NCBI GenBank assembly: GCA_017446095.1
Contig: JAFSRN010000002.1
Location: forward strand, 1-64,000
Direction: 5' to 3'
Source: Eubacterium sp.
GTDB lineage: Bacteria > Bacillota > Clostridia > Oscillospirales > Acutalibacteraceae
DNA length: 64,000 bases
A program made the translations under genes and the position numbers. This document shows, piece after piece, positions 34,578 to 43,862 of the stretch (the first letter of the stretch is position 1; the number at the start of each line of letters is the position of its first letter). A model generated the notes under the pieces. It was not told the DNA's origin. It worked only from the letters and a program-made list of their open reading frames with translations, and did not search any database.

Positions 34578-37238
34578 TTAACACACTTTAATTATACCAC
34601 TTCTGACAGTATTATCAAGTGTTATTTCGATGCAGCCTTTTACGCGCTCGGTGAACGGGATTTCGCTGCCGTCGAGCGTTACGGTATAGTCGCAGTTATC
34701 AGCAAGCGTAACTATCATTGTGTAGCGGTCGTTTTTGCCGAAGTATTTAAACTTGATTTCGGCAGAATTTTCCGTAGTTTTCTGGTAGTCTGTCCACACG
34801 TCAAGACCTGTGGTTACGGTCTGCGGCTTGTAGTATGCGTTCGCCCAGATGCATATGGGCGCAGACAGTCCGCCGAAGTTGTGGAACCAGCCTCCGCGGC
34901 GTGTTTCTATGCCAAAACACTCATAGGTGTTGTAAGAAAATTCGGTTTCCACCTTCCACATTTCAAGCGCTCTGTCGGCAATCGCAAAAGCAAAATCAGC
35001 GTCGCCGTTATCAAGCATGGTTTTCCAGACAAACCACTGGTGAGCCATCCAGACGTTGCCGTTCCAGTAGCCGTCGTTAAGGTAGTAGGACGCGCTCATA
35101 TCAACAGCGGAAACACCTGCAGCCGACCACATTTCCTTTGGATTTTTGATGTGCGCAATAAGGCGCTTTGCGCGCTCTTTATCCACCGCGCCTGCGATAA
35201 GCGGATACACGCCGTCAAAGCCTTTGTCCCAGTTTTCGCCGTCAGCCGTTTTCATAATATACGGCTCGTCTTTATCGTACATTGTGTAGCCGAAATAGCC
35301 GCTTTCCTCATCCCACGCAAGGGTGTTGAGGGCGCGCTCGCTCTCGGCAATATCGGCGTCGTAAACCGCAATATCATCGGTAAATCCGAGGTAGTCCGCA
35401 GCCATTTTCATAATCTTGCCTGCGCGGATAATGTGCGACGTCGGCAGGCAGGCGCAGGAGTAAGCCTCGGCATTATTTTTCATCATTTCAAGCTGCGCCG
35501 GGTAGTCGTCCATACCCGAGCAGGAGTACCAGTAATCGTATGTTGTGAGCAGTCCGTTGTTGAATTTTGCGCAGGTTGAGCCGTGCTTTCTGCCGCGCAG
35601 AAATTCGTAGTAAAGCTTCATTTTTTTGTAGAGATAGCGCAGTTTTTCCTTATCGTTTTCACGCTTAATCAGCTCCAGAAATTCAACGAACTGCGTTGGC
35701 ACAAGCGAGCCGTGCAGCAAGAAGCAGAAGTCGTCGTTAGTGCCGTCCGTAAGGTACATATCAAGCGCGTAGCGGCAAAGCTCGGGCGAGAACTCGAGCA
35801 GCCCCATACCGATAAATCCGCTGTCCCAGGTGTAGAACGAATCCCAGCGCTTACCCGGCGTATGATGCACCACATTTTCGCCGTGCAGGTACACGGGGTA
35901 AACCGTGTTTGTTAGCAGCGTCGCCTTAAGAACATCGGTGGAAAACGCGTACTTTTTGCCCTCCTCGTTAAATGGAGCGGAAACTGCTGCAGCGCGCGCT
36001 TTTTCGTAGATTTTTTCGTACTCGTCAAAGGTCATCGGCTCAAGCTTATTTTCCGAAATCACGGCGTATTCAGTGTGCGTTGAGTGCGGCTGAATAAAGA
36101 TTGATCTTATCACCGTGTTGTGGAAGTAGCCGTTGTCGCTGCTCTTGCGGCTGAACGAGGCGGAAAAGCTTTCTTTAAGGTCGTCATAGTTCACGTCGCC
36201 GTTTGACAGGCGGTTAATCAGCGCGTCCTCGAGCGTGCCTGATTCAAGCGTGCGAAAACGCGTGTTTTCGTTGTGAGTAAGTATGTTAAACTCGCAGCCG
36301 TCGTAGCCGTATTTAAGCGTTGTGCGCAGTGCCGTTCCAACCTTTTCAGCGCGTGTTTCAGGCACAAAGCGGTAGGAAACAAGGTCGGTTTCAACCGTGC
36401 TTCCCTCCTCGGTAACGGCGATAAAATCAAGTTCGATTCCCGCGCCGCCGAGGCTTGTGAAGGACGGATTTTCGTTAAACGGAAGATAGATAATCTCAAG
36501 CCCGTCGGTGTGCGGCAGCGTTACAGGCGTGCCGTTGTAATCGAGGTGCGCGTCGCCCTCGGTGACAGTCTGATACCTCACTGCGAGCACAGGATTTTCA
36601 AAGCCGTCAGCCGTGAGATTGTATGTAACAAAGTCGCCTTTTTCGCAGCAGAAAGGCTTTAAATCCAGGTGCTTCACGTGGTCGTTCCTGCACCTGTCGC
36701 CAAGACCTTCGTCAAGGTAAAACTCGCGGTCGCGGAACATTCCGCGGAACATTCCGTCAGGCGTTTCGTATTCCCACGGGCGTTCCTTTGCATAGCCGAA
36801 GGAGGCATAGTCGTTTGCATTTTTTATGTTGATTTTACCGCTGCAAGTAACCTCGGTGTACTTGGTGAACGAGAACTCGAGCGATGCAAAAATGTTGAGA
36901 ATACAGTTCTGCACAAGGTCTGTGTTGTTGTGGTAACGGCAGCGCATAAGGTACGCGCCCTCTGCCATTTTTGAAAAGGAAACGTCGGCATACACCTCGT
37001 CCTTCCACAGCAGCTCGTAGCGGTAAGCGTAGTAAGAGCAGTCGGGCGCACATTCCCACAGGTGGTAAGCAGACGGCACTGTGACGTTCGGCACAGGCGT
37101 TGCGCTGTTCCACAAGGTAGGATGCACGGCGATGTCAAAACGTCCGCCCCGTTTTTTTAGCGACGGCAGAATTTTTGACAGCCCCATATACTTTTTTGAA
37201 TACGGTCCCCAAAGGGGCATTTTTACTTTGTTTTCCAT
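34578..37238 (-). CDS. Large six-hairpin (alpha/alpha)6 glycosidase, GH63/trehalase-like
   Basis: 886 residues from the ATG at 37238 (GGGGTGG upstream). Earlier in-frame TTG and ATG codons overlap the promoter at 37273-37301 and are excluded. An N-terminal beta domain of about 430 residues precedes a catalytic region with FYTWDSGF, GMDDYPAQ, EESGYFGY, GYWNGNVWM and YECFGIETRRGGW, the pattern of GH63/GH37-like enzymes that use an Asp in WDSGF and a late Glu. No signal peptide; intracellular. Probably trims an imported oligosaccharide; the exact family and substrate are uncertain. Confidence 0.8.
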   Translation of the reverse strand: MENKVKMPLWGPYSKKYMGLSKILPSLKKRGGRFDIAVHPTLWNSATPVPNVTVPSAYHLWECAPDCSYYAYRYELLWKDEVYADVSFSKMAEGAYLMRCRYHNNTDLVQNCILNIFASLEFSFTKYTEVTCSGKINIKNANDYASFGYAKERPWEYETPDGMFRGMFRDREFYLDEGLGDRCRNDHVKHLDLKPFCCEKGDFVTYNLTADGFENPVLAVRYQTVTEGDAHLDYNGTPVTLPHTDGLEIIYLPFNENPSFTSLGGAGIELDFIAVTEEGSTVETDLVSYRFVPETRAEKVGTALRTTLKYGYDGCEFNILTHNENTRFRTLESGTLEDALINRLSNGDVNYDDLKESFSASFSRKSSDNGYFHNTVIRSIFIQPHSTHTEYAVISENKLEPMTFDEYEKIYEKARAAAVSAPFNEEGKKYAFSTDVLKATLLTNTVYPVYLHGENVVHHTPGKRWDSFYTWDSGFIGMGLLEFSPELCRYALDMYLTDGTNDDFCFLLHGSLVPTQFVEFLELIKRENDKEKLRYLYKKMKLYYEFLRGRKHGSTCAKFNNGLLTTYDYWYSCSGMDDYPAQLEMMKNNAEAYSCACLPTSHIIRAGKIMKMAADYLGFTDDIAVYDADIAESERALNTLAWDEESGYFGYTMYDKDEPYIMKTADGENWDKGFDGVYPLIAGAVDKERAKRLIAHIKNPKEMWSAAGVSAVDMSASYYLNDGYWNGNVWMAHQWFVWKTMLDNGDADFAFAIADRALEMWKVETEFSYNTYECFGIETRRGGWFHNFGGLSAPICIWANAYYKPQTVTTGLDVWTDYQKTTENSAEIKFKYFGKNDRYTMIVTLADNCDYTVTLDGSEIPFTERVKGCIEITLDNTVRSGIIKVC

Positions 37239-37272
37239 AGGTGCCACCCCGCAGTCAAAAATATTCGCCTTC

Positions 37273-37301
37273 ATTATGCAAAAGATTATTTGGTTTGTCA
37301 A
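37273..37301 (-). promoter_or_regulatory. Promoter of the glycosidase gene
   Basis: Perfect TTGACA (37296-37301), 17-base spacer, CATAAT (37273-37278). It overlaps the upstream in-frame codons and so decides the start codon at 37238. Confidence 0.8.
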
Positions 37302-37396
37302 TGATTAGCGCAAGATTTTTTAAAATACTGCAATGTGCATTATCAGCGCTACATTTTACCCTTACAATTTGTTAAATTTTGTATATATAAAAAAGA

Positions 37397-37425
37397 TTGA
37401 CAAAACACGTCAAATAAAGTATTAT
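37397..37425 (+). promoter_or_regulatory. Promoter of the tyrosine-phosphorylation operon
   Basis: Perfect TTGACA (37397-37402), 17-base spacer, TATTAT (37420-37425), 37 bases before the first start codon; divergent from the glycosidase promoter. Confidence 0.8.
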
Positions 37426-37462
37426 GTAATTTAGATTAATTTGCATATGAGGAAGAATTACT

Positions 37463-38257
37463 ATGAATATTGACGCTAATGTTCAAAAAATACTGTTTGC
37501 ACTGCTTGGCAGGTGGAAGCTGCTGGTAGTATTCCTGCTGATCGGCGTGCTGCTCGGCTACGTTTACACCGAGCATTTTACCACGCAGACCTACACGTCT
37601 ACCGTGCTTTACCTCGCGCAGGCTGTTGATAACAGCGACGAGATGAGCGACCAGACGCAGAACACCAACGGTAAAAACGAAGTGCGCATAAGCAACACCA
37701 GCAAGATGAACTACGTTCAGCATATGATGGCAACGTACATTCAGCTTATGTCCACAAACGTATTTTATCAGGCAACTGCGGACGACCTTAACAACCAGTA
37801 CGGTTCCGGCTACAGTGCAGGCACCATAAGCGGTGCAATGACGATTGAAGCTGTTGAGGACACGGCTATGTTCAAGGTAACGGTTACCACAAATAGCAGC
37901 GACACCTCGTACGCAATAGCGCATCAGCTTGAAACCACTATCCCCCGCTATATGAGGACGATGAACGACGGTCTTGTTAAAGCGACTGTTGCCGACAAGG
38001 CGATTAAAGCAGGCGCGGCGGAGAGCAAGGGTTATCCCAAAAAATGTGCTATCGGCGGCGCTATCGGCATACTGCTTGCAGGCGCATACGTTGTACTGCG
38101 TACCTTGTTTGATGTCAGAGTCAGATCGAGCGACGAGCTTACAGACAAGTACAATATTCCTGTACTCGGCTCTATTCCGAGCTTTGAAACCAGAGGCACA
38201 ACTATCCAGACTATGACAAGCGCTTCAAAGAAGGGAGAGGACAAAGACAATGGCTAA
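37463..38257 (+). CDS. CpsC/YveK-type membrane activator of a tyrosine kinase
   Basis: 264 residues of the Wzz/CpsC family: N-terminal membrane helix (about 17-37), extracellular segment, second helix (about 190-212), and a cytosolic tail ending with VLGSIPSFE. In Firmicutes such proteins activate a separate BY-kinase and regulate polysaccharide chain length. It overlaps the kinase gene by 8 bases. No glycosyltransferase or polymerase genes accompany the trio here, so the controlled polymer must be made elsewhere. Confidence 0.9.
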   Translation: MNIDANVQKILFALLGRWKLLVVFLLIGVLLGYVYTEHFTTQTYTSTVLYLAQAVDNSDEMSDQTQNTNGKNEVRISNTSKMNYVQHMMATYIQLMSTNVFYQATADDLNNQYGSGYSAGTISGAMTIEAVEDTAMFKVTVTTNSSDTSYAIAHQLETTIPRYMRTMNDGLVKATVADKAIKAGAAESKGYPKKCAIGGAIGILLAGAYVVLRTLFDVRVRSSDELTDKYNIPVLGSIPSFETRGTTIQTMTSASKKGEDKDNG

Positions 38258-39293
38258 ACGTAAAACAAGGCGTCAGCGCTCGAAGGCACAGAATTCGCAG
38301 CGTGTGCTGATTAACAACCTCAACATGAACCCTTCAACGAAGTTTAAGGTTGAAGAAGCATATAAGAGCATCAGAGCAAACATTATGTTCTCTGTTATGA
38401 AAAAGGGTTGCAAGACCATCGTTGTTACCTCCTCCGTTGCAGGTGAGGGTAAAACCACAACGACCATCAACCTTGCAATCACATTTGCGCAGGCAGGTCA
38501 GAAGGTTCTGCTGATTGACTCCGACCTTCGTAAGCCGAAGATTCACCACTACTTCGGCATTCCCAACGCACCGGGACTTACAAACTACCTCGGCTCAAGC
38601 GTGTTCAATACGCAAAACGACAAGGTAGACCTGTTCCAGGTTATCCACCCGACTGAGTTTGAAAACCTTTCGGTTATCTGCTCGGGTACGATTCCGCCAA
38701 ACCCTGCGGAACTTCTGGGCAGCGAGCCGATGGAAAACTTCCTGCGTGAAATCGGCAACGATTTTGACTACATTATTATTGATACACCGCCTGTTAACAT
38801 CGTGTCGGACGCGCTTCCGCTTATCAAAGAGTCGGACGGCGTTGTGCTTGTTGTACGCTACAACCAGTCCACACATCCGGAAATCGAGCGCACAATCTCC
38901 GCGCTTGAGTTCATCGACGCAAAGATTATAGGCTTTATCATCAACTTTGTTGAGCCGACCTCAACCGGCAAGTACAAGTATTCGGGCTACAGGCGTTACG
39001 GCTACGGCAGATACGGCTACAGCCGCTACGGTTACGGCTACGGCTACGGCGGTTACGGTTACGGTGGCTATGGCGGCTACGGCGGTTACGGTGGCTATGG
39101 CGGCTACGGCGGCTATGGCGGTTACGGTGGCTACGGCGGTTACGGCGGATACGGAAGCTACGGCGTATACGGCGGCGGCACGAACCTGTCCAACAGCACG
39201 TACGAAAACAACTATACCACATACGTTAATCCCCCGAGCAACCTGAGCAACGAAACGCTGCTTAACGATACGAAGTATAATCCGAACAGTTAG
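38250..39293 (+). CDS. CpsD-type BY-kinase with Gly-Tyr-rich tail
   Basis: 347 residues. P-loop BY-kinase core: Walker A VAGEGKTTTT (about 66-75), Walker A' LLIDSDLRKP and Walker B FDYIIIDTPP. After the core comes a tail (about 240-312) of GGY/GY repeats with about 25 tyrosines, then an Asn/Thr-rich end. Normal CpsD/EpsB kinases carry a handful of tyrosines in this position as autophosphorylation sites; this cluster is greatly expanded. GGGAGAGG precedes the ATG inside the end of the upstream gene. Cytosolic; partner of the CpsC-like protein. Confidence 0.93.
   Translation: MAKRKTRRQRSKAQNSQRVLINNLNMNPSTKFKVEEAYKSIRANIMFSVMKKGCKTIVVTSSVAGEGKTTTTINLAITFAQAGQKVLLIDSDLRKPKIHHYFGIPNAPGLTNYLGSSVFNTQNDKVDLFQVIHPTEFENLSVICSGTIPPNPAELLGSEPMENFLREIGNDFDYIIIDTPPVNIVSDALPLIKESDGVVLVVRYNQSTHPEIERTISALEFIDAKIIGFIINFVEPTSTGKYKYSGYRRYGYGRYGYSRYGYGYGYGGYGYGGYGGYGGYGGYGGYGGYGGYGGYGGYGGYGSYGVYGGGTNLSNSTYENNYTTYVNPPSNLSNETLLNDTKYNPNS
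38970..39180. repeat. GGY coding repeat in the BY-kinase tail
   Basis: Tandem GGCGGTTAC/GGTGGCTAT-type 9-base units encode the Gly-Tyr tail; units vary only at third positions. Confidence 0.8.
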
Positions 39294-39345
39294 CCGTTTA
39301 CAGTTAGCAGTTGTTTGTTTCTTGGCTTCGCCTCGAACAAGTAAA

Positions 39346-39372
39346 CGGGTCGTCGAGGACGCCGACCCCTAC
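39346..39372. repeat. GTAGGG-type palindrome, copy 4 (inverted)
   Basis: Exact reverse complement of the 195-221 element, lying between the kinase and phosphatase genes and immediately before the phosphatase start. Confidence 0.75.
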
Positions 39373-39394
39373 AAACACGTACGATTGGAAAATT

Positions 39395-40111
39395 ATGATA
39401 ATAGATAATCTTGTTGAAATGCACTGCCACATTCTGCCGGGCATTGACGACGGCTCGCCTGATGTGGAAACCAGCCTGAAAATGATTGAGCGGCTGCAGA
39501 ATCAGGGTGCAAAAAAAATAGTGCTTACACCGCACTACTACTCTGACACAATTTCGCTCGATGATTTTTTGCGGCGCCGTGAAGTGTCTTTCAACGCACT
39601 GGCAAAGGCGCTGCCAAGCGGCTCACCAGAGCTGTATCCGGCTGCAGAGGTTTACATCAGCCCCTACCTTTTCAACAACGATAACATTGACGATTTAAAG
39701 ATTGCAGGCTCTGACTATGTGCTGATTGAGCACGCATTTTCCGCACCGTTTAACGAGGCGGATTTTGACAGACTGATGAACCTGTACTGCGACTTCGGCG
39801 TGCGCCCCGTGCTTGCGCACATAGAGCGCTACAGGGCGCTGATGGAGGACAAGTACAAGCTTGACGACTTAATCAACATCGGCTGCCTGCCGCAGGTCAA
39901 CGTAAGCTCGTTTGCAGACGCGCCGCGCGGACTGCGCAAAAAACTGTTCAAGCATCTTGAAAACGGCAGAGTTATGCTGCTCGGTTCAGACGCGCACAAC
40001 CTTGACACGCGCCCGCCCGAATACGAAGCAGGCGTGAACGCAATAATCAAAAAATGCGGTCAGGAAGCAATAGACGTATTAATGCAAAATGCGAATAATT
40101 TAGTAAAATAA
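39395..40111 (+). CDS. CpsB/YwqE-type PHP tyrosine-protein phosphatase
   Basis: 238 residues from the ATG at 39395 (MIIDNLVEMHCHILPG); the longer frame reads through an intergenic repeat and is unlikely. PHP-fold motifs: MHCHILPGIDDG, TPHYY, HIERYRAL and a late GSDAHN. It should reverse tyrosine phosphorylation of the preceding kinase. The ribosome-binding site (TTGGAAAA) is weak, perhaps because the repeat was inserted just upstream. Confidence 0.9.
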   Translation: MIIDNLVEMHCHILPGIDDGSPDVETSLKMIERLQNQGAKKIVLTPHYYSDTISLDDFLRRREVSFNALAKALPSGSPELYPAAEVYISPYLFNNDNIDDLKIAGSDYVLIEHAFSAPFNEADFDRLMNLYCDFGVRPVLAHIERYRALMEDKYKLDDLINIGCLPQVNVSSFADAPRGLRKKLFKHLENGRVMLLGSDAHNLDTRPPEYEAGVNAIIKKCGQEAIDVLMQNANNLVK

Positions 40112-40137
40112 CGGTGTCAAAGGACACCGTTATTTTT
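40107..40137 (+). terminator. Terminator of the tyrosine-phosphorylation operon
   Basis: Perfect 12-bp stem AATAACGGTGTC/GACACCGTTATT followed by TTT, overlapping the phosphatase stop codon. Confidence 0.85.
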
Positions 40138-40165
40138 GTAGGGGCGATTCACGAATCGCCCCTAC
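40138..40165. repeat. GTAGGG-type palindrome, copy 5 (perfect)
   Basis: GTAGGGGCGATTC on the left and its complement ending CGCCCCTAC on the right, between two convergent terminators. Confidence 0.8.
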
Positions 40166-40170
40166 AACAA

Positions 40171-40196
40171 AAAAAGCACCTTTCGGTGCTTTTTTC
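40171..40196 (-). terminator. Terminator of the alcohol dehydrogenase gene
   Basis: AAAAAGCACC-TTTC-GGTGCTTTTT; on the minus strand a stable stem with a long T-run directly at the stop codon. Confidence 0.9.
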
Positions 40197-41408
40197 TTAT
40201 GCCATAAACGACCTGATTACACATTCGCAGTCGTTTTTATCCATAATTTTCGGTACGGGATAGCCTGGGTTGCCCTCTTTGAGCGCACGCTCGATGAGAG
40301 TCGGCAGGTCCTCTTCCTTAATGAAGTCGAACTTATCCGGGATATCCATTGCCTTGTTCATACGTCTGATTTCGGCAATGAACGCCCTGCCCTTTTCAGC
40401 GGTGGACATTGACGGCGTGGTGATACCGATTATATCTGCAAGCTTTGCAAGCTGCGGATAAGCGGCGTCTGCGTACCAGTCAAGCACATACGGCAGGATA
40501 ACCGCATTTGCAAGACCGTGCGGCGTGCCGTACAGTCCGCCGAGGTTATGCGCAATGGCGTGAACGTAGCCCACAAACGCACGGGTAAACGCGCAGCCTG
40601 CGAGATACGAGCCCTTGAGCATATTGCCCCTGGCTTCCAGATCCTTTCCGTCGACGTAAGCTTTTTCCAGGTTTTCGTGAATCAACTTGGTAGCTTCCTC
40701 GGCATATTGAACAGTAGATTTTGTGTTGCTTTTACCGATATACGCCTCAACTGCGTGAGTGAGTGCATCCATGCCTGTTGTCGATGTTATATGCGGCGGC
40801 AAACCAACGGTCAGAGCCGGGTCAAGCACTGCATGTTTCGGACGGAGACAGATGTCATTGATAGCATTCTTCTCATGCGTTTCGGGGTCGGTAACTACTG
40901 CGGCAACTGTTGTTTCTGAGCCGGTGCCTGCTGTGGTAGGAACGGCAAAGAACGGCGGCAGCTTTTTGAGTACTTTAAGGTAACCGCGCATTGAGCGTAC
41001 AGATTGATTGGGCTTAACAACTCTTGCACCTGCAGCCTTGGCACAGTCCATAGACGAGCCGCCGCCGAATGCAATAATACCCTGGCATCCGTTTTGAACG
41101 TAGATGTCCTTGCAATCCTCAATGTTCGGGATAGTCGGGTTTGGCTGAACGCCGTCGTAAATAACGTAATCCACGCCTGCAGCCTTAAGTTCTTCAAACA
41201 TAGGGTCAAGCAGATGAAGTCCCATAAGTCCCTTATCGGTAACCACAAGAACCTTGTCTATTCCCTTGCCCTTGATGTATGCAGGCAGCTTGAGCACTGA
41301 ACCTGCGCCCTCAAGAATTTCAGGCTCCGACCAGTCCATAAAGCACATTGCGACCATAAAAACTCTCTGGTAAATTCTATACCAGCACTTTTTTAAAGTC
41401 CAGAGCAT
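40197..41408 (-). CDS. Iron-dependent alcohol dehydrogenase
   Basis: 403 residues of the group III metal-dependent alcohol dehydrogenase family: NAD(P)-binding GGGSSMDCAK, TAGTGSE, and the metal-ligand stretch AIAHNLGG...GTPHGLAN. AAGGAGG lies 6 bases before the ATG, so the first 26 mainly hydrophobic residues appear to be translated, making the N-terminus longer than usual. Likely reduces an aldehyde to the alcohol in fermentation; substrate not determinable. Own promoter and terminator. Confidence 0.92.
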   Translation of the reverse strand: MLWTLKKCWYRIYQRVFMVAMCFMDWSEPEILEGAGSVLKLPAYIKGKGIDKVLVVTDKGLMGLHLLDPMFEELKAAGVDYVIYDGVQPNPTIPNIEDCKDIYVQNGCQGIIAFGGGSSMDCAKAAGARVVKPNQSVRSMRGYLKVLKKLPPFFAVPTTAGTGSETTVAAVVTDPETHEKNAINDICLRPKHAVLDPALTVGLPPHITSTTGMDALTHAVEAYIGKSNTKSTVQYAEEATKLIHENLEKAYVDGKDLEARGNMLKGSYLAGCAFTRAFVGYVHAIAHNLGGLYGTPHGLANAVILPYVLDWYADAAYPQLAKLADIIGITTPSMSTAEKGRAFIAEIRRMNKAMDIPDKFDFIKEEDLPTLIERALKEGNPGYPVPKIMDKNDCECVIRSFMA

Positions 41409-41439
41409 TCTTTTTCCTCCTTATTTTATTTTCATATAT

Positions 41440-41468
41440 ATTGTACAATTTTTTTTAGTTTTTTGCAA
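41440..41468 (-). promoter_or_regulatory. Promoter of the alcohol dehydrogenase gene
   Basis: TTGCAA (41463-41468), 17-base spacer, TACAAT (41440-41445). Confidence 0.65.
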
Positions 41469-41476
41469 TAGTTATA

Positions 41477-41505
41477 TTGTATATTGCAAAAGAATTTGTT
41501 ATAAT
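41477..41505 (+). promoter_or_regulatory. Promoter of the sialidase-fold gene
   Basis: TTGTAT (41477-41482), 17-base spacer, perfect TATAAT (41500-41505); 33 bases before the start codon, divergent from the dehydrogenase promoter. Confidence 0.5.
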
Positions 41506-41538
41506 ATGTTTATATTATATAAATTGGAGTGAGAAATT

Positions 41539-42765
41539 ATGGGCAAAATCATTTTCAGCGAAAGCGATTATCGCTTTTCAGGCACAGCGCTTGCAGCAAA
41601 CGGCAGCACCGCACTTGCAGTAGCAGTTAAATGCTCTGCGGATATTGACGACGGTGCAAAATGGGGCTACAGCGAACTCGTTGCAAAGACAAGCACTAAC
41701 GGCGGCGAGGACTGGTCGGACGCAGTTACAATTGCAGCACCCCCTGCAAGATGCGTTACCGCGGCTAAAGACAATGCAAAAACTTCATTTTTCCTTAATC
41801 CCGTACTTTCAACGGCGGCAAACGGCGACTTTGTGCTTGTTTTCACATTTTATCCTGAAAGCAAGGGCGCAGATGACAAAAAGCTGCTTGATAAGAAAAA
41901 GGTTCCGTTTACCTTCTTCGGCGGCAAGAACTGCCTTATCGTTTATGACCGCGACGGTAAGTTCTACACCGTAACCGAGGACGGCAAGGTGCTCGACTCA
42001 TCCAAAACACCTACACAGTACACAGTTAAGGGCATCGGCGATCTCTATAACGGCGACGAATTCCTCGGCAACATCTACCTCAACGGCGCAATGGGCAAGT
42101 CAGAGGATAAGGAGGTTACTGCTTCCTTCGGCGCACCGCTTAAGGCTGCAAAGAGAAGTTACCTTATGGCTATGACTTCACCCGACGGCGTTAACTGGAG
42201 TGAGCCTGTAAACATCACACCTGCTGTTCTGGCTGCCGATGACGGTCTTACAATGGCTACTGACGCAGGCCGCGGCGTTGTTTGCGACAGCGGCAGAATC
42301 ATAGTTCCCGTAATCACTGATAAGGGCGCTGCCTGCATTTATTCAGACGATAACGGCGCAACATGGTCACGCAATCAGCGCGCACCTTATATGCCTGTTA
42401 AAAAGCCCGTTACTGTTGTTCAGGCACCTTCGGGCGAACTGATTGCACTCGGTAAAAAGAGCAGCATCTCGCACGACAAGGGCATCAGCTGGATTACATA
42501 CAAGAGCAAGATGACTCCGTTTATGGCGCTTGCAATGGCTAACAGAATTTACACGATTATCAATTCCAAAGCAGGCACGGCGCAGGTAGGCGGCGAGTTT
42601 GAGTACAACAAAAAGGGCAAGCTCAAGGGCATTGCTTACAGCAAGGAAAAGAGCGAACTTGCAGGCGGACTTCTCCCCTACACCACGCTTGCAGACATCG
42701 GCGGCAAGCCTGCAGCACTGTACATCACACCTGACAATAAGCAGGTATCGTTTGCAGTCCTTTAA
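41539..42765 (+). CDS. Intracellular sialidase-fold (BNR repeat) protein
   Basis: 408 residues with at least four Asp-box (BNR) motifs: STNGGEDW, SPDGVNWSE, SDDNGATW and SHDKGISW, indicating a six-bladed beta-propeller of the sialidase superfamily. No signal peptide and no obvious arginine triad, so enzymatic sialidase activity is uncertain; it could be another glycosidase or an epimerase-like propeller. GGAGTG site before the ATG. Followed after 15 bases by a secreted LRR protein. Confidence 0.75.
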   Translation: MGKIIFSESDYRFSGTALAANGSTALAVAVKCSADIDDGAKWGYSELVAKTSTNGGEDWSDAVTIAAPPARCVTAAKDNAKTSFFLNPVLSTAANGDFVLVFTFYPESKGADDKKLLDKKKVPFTFFGGKNCLIVYDRDGKFYTVTEDGKVLDSSKTPTQYTVKGIGDLYNGDEFLGNIYLNGAMGKSEDKEVTASFGAPLKAAKRSYLMAMTSPDGVNWSEPVNITPAVLAADDGLTMATDAGRGVVCDSGRIIVPVITDKGAACIYSDDNGATWSRNQRAPYMPVKKPVTVVQAPSGELIALGKKSSISHDKGISWITYKSKMTPFMALAMANRIYTIINSKAGTAQVGGEFEYNKKGKLKGIAYSKEKSELAGGLLPYTTLADIGGKPAALYITPDNKQVSFAVL

Positions 42766-42780
42766 TAATCGGAGAGTAAA

Positions 42781-43815
42781 ATGAAAAAAGTTATATCATT
42801 AGTATTATCGCTTGTAATGCTTTGCACGCTGTTTACATCAACCACCGTTTTCGCAGGCGAATCGCTTGACGATTGCGGCGTGTACCTTGCAACAGGCATC
42901 AGCACAAGCACGCAGTCGCTTGACATTTCTCCTAAGTACGACGCACCGCAGTACGCAAGGAAATCAATGTCCGAGTTCTACTATGAGCAGGGCGTGTACG
43001 ACGATTTTCCGTGGGCGAAGTACAGAAATGAAATCAAGACCATTTACGTTGGCGAGGGCGTTAACACTATAGCACCCACAGCTTTTGCAGATATGCCGAT
43101 ACTTGAAGAGGTATGGCTTCCGTCCACACTTAACCACATCGGCGGCGGCGCGTTTGCAGGTTCCTTACACCTCAACATCAAATACGGCGGCAGCAAAACC
43201 GACTGGGGCTGGCTTCTTTTCACAAGCGACAGCGATGTTGAAGAGCTGCTTACCGCTAACATAACGTACGCGCAAAAGGCAAATATCAAGGACGTTGATG
43301 TTGACGGCGTTAAGGCTTCGTACGTTTACACAGGCAAGGCAATCAAGCCGAACCCGACTGTACTGCTTAAGGACCCGACAGGCTTTGCTGATATGTACTA
43401 CACCAACAAGGTTGACTACACATACAAGTATGCAAAAAACAAAAATGTCGGCACCGCAACGGTTACGTTCACCGGCATCAATGATTTTAACGGCACAAAA
43501 AAGGTTACGTTTAAAATCCTGCCGAAGGGCACCGCTGTTAAAAAGCTCAACAAGCCTTACAAAAAGCAGATTAAAGTAACGTGGAATCAGCAGACCGTGC
43601 AGACCACGGGCTACCAGATTCAGCTTGCTACAAACTCAAAGTTCACAAGCGGCAAAAAGACTTACACCGTAAAGAGTAATACCACCACCGCCAAAACAAT
43701 TACTAAGCTGGCAAGCGGCAAAAAGTACTATGTTCGCATCCGTACTTACAAGGCGGTTAACGGCAAGAACTACTGCTCTGCATGGTCAGGCGCAAAGAGC
43801 GTTACAACAAGATAA
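42781..43815 (+). CDS. Secreted BspA-like LRR protein with C-terminal Fn3-like module
   Basis: 344 residues: signal peptide (1-26, cut near TVFAG), an LRR_5-like segment (IYVGEGVNTIAPTAFADM, then LPSTLNHIGGGAF), a beta-rich domain (about 175-240) and a fibronectin-III-like module (about 250-344: TGYQIQ, KYYVRIRTYK, SAWS). The last two modules are shared with the proteins at 43863 and 53907. Exported; anchoring mode not visible. GGAGAG site upstream. Confidence 0.8.
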   Translation: MKKVISLVLSLVMLCTLFTSTTVFAGESLDDCGVYLATGISTSTQSLDISPKYDAPQYARKSMSEFYYEQGVYDDFPWAKYRNEIKTIYVGEGVNTIAPTAFADMPILEEVWLPSTLNHIGGGAFAGSLHLNIKYGGSKTDWGWLLFTSDSDVEELLTANITYAQKANIKDVDVDGVKASYVYTGKAIKPNPTVLLKDPTGFADMYYTNKVDYTYKYAKNKNVGTATVTFTGINDFNGTKKVTFKILPKGTAVKKLNKPYKKQIKVTWNQQTVQTTGYQIQLATNSKFTSGKKTYTVKSNTTTAKTITKLASGKKYYVRIRTYKAVNGKNYCSAWSGAKSVTTR

Positions 43816-43824
43816 AAGCATTTA

Positions 43825-43850
43825 CAGGGGCTCACGCAGCCCCTGTTTTT
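43825..43850 (+). terminator. Terminator between two secreted-protein genes
   Basis: 8-bp GC-rich stem CAGGGGCT/AGCCCCTG followed by five T, 10 bases after the stop codon. Confidence 0.85.
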
Positions 43851-43862
43851 AAGGGGTTATTT

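Noticed and set aside
34578-37301. The longest start of the glycosidase gene
   Set aside because: The TTG at 37301 and ATG at 37274 overlap the -35 and -10 boxes of its promoter, so they cannot be in the transcript.
38970-39180. CRISPR array
   Set aside because: The repeats are 9-base in-frame Gly-Tyr codons without unique spacers.
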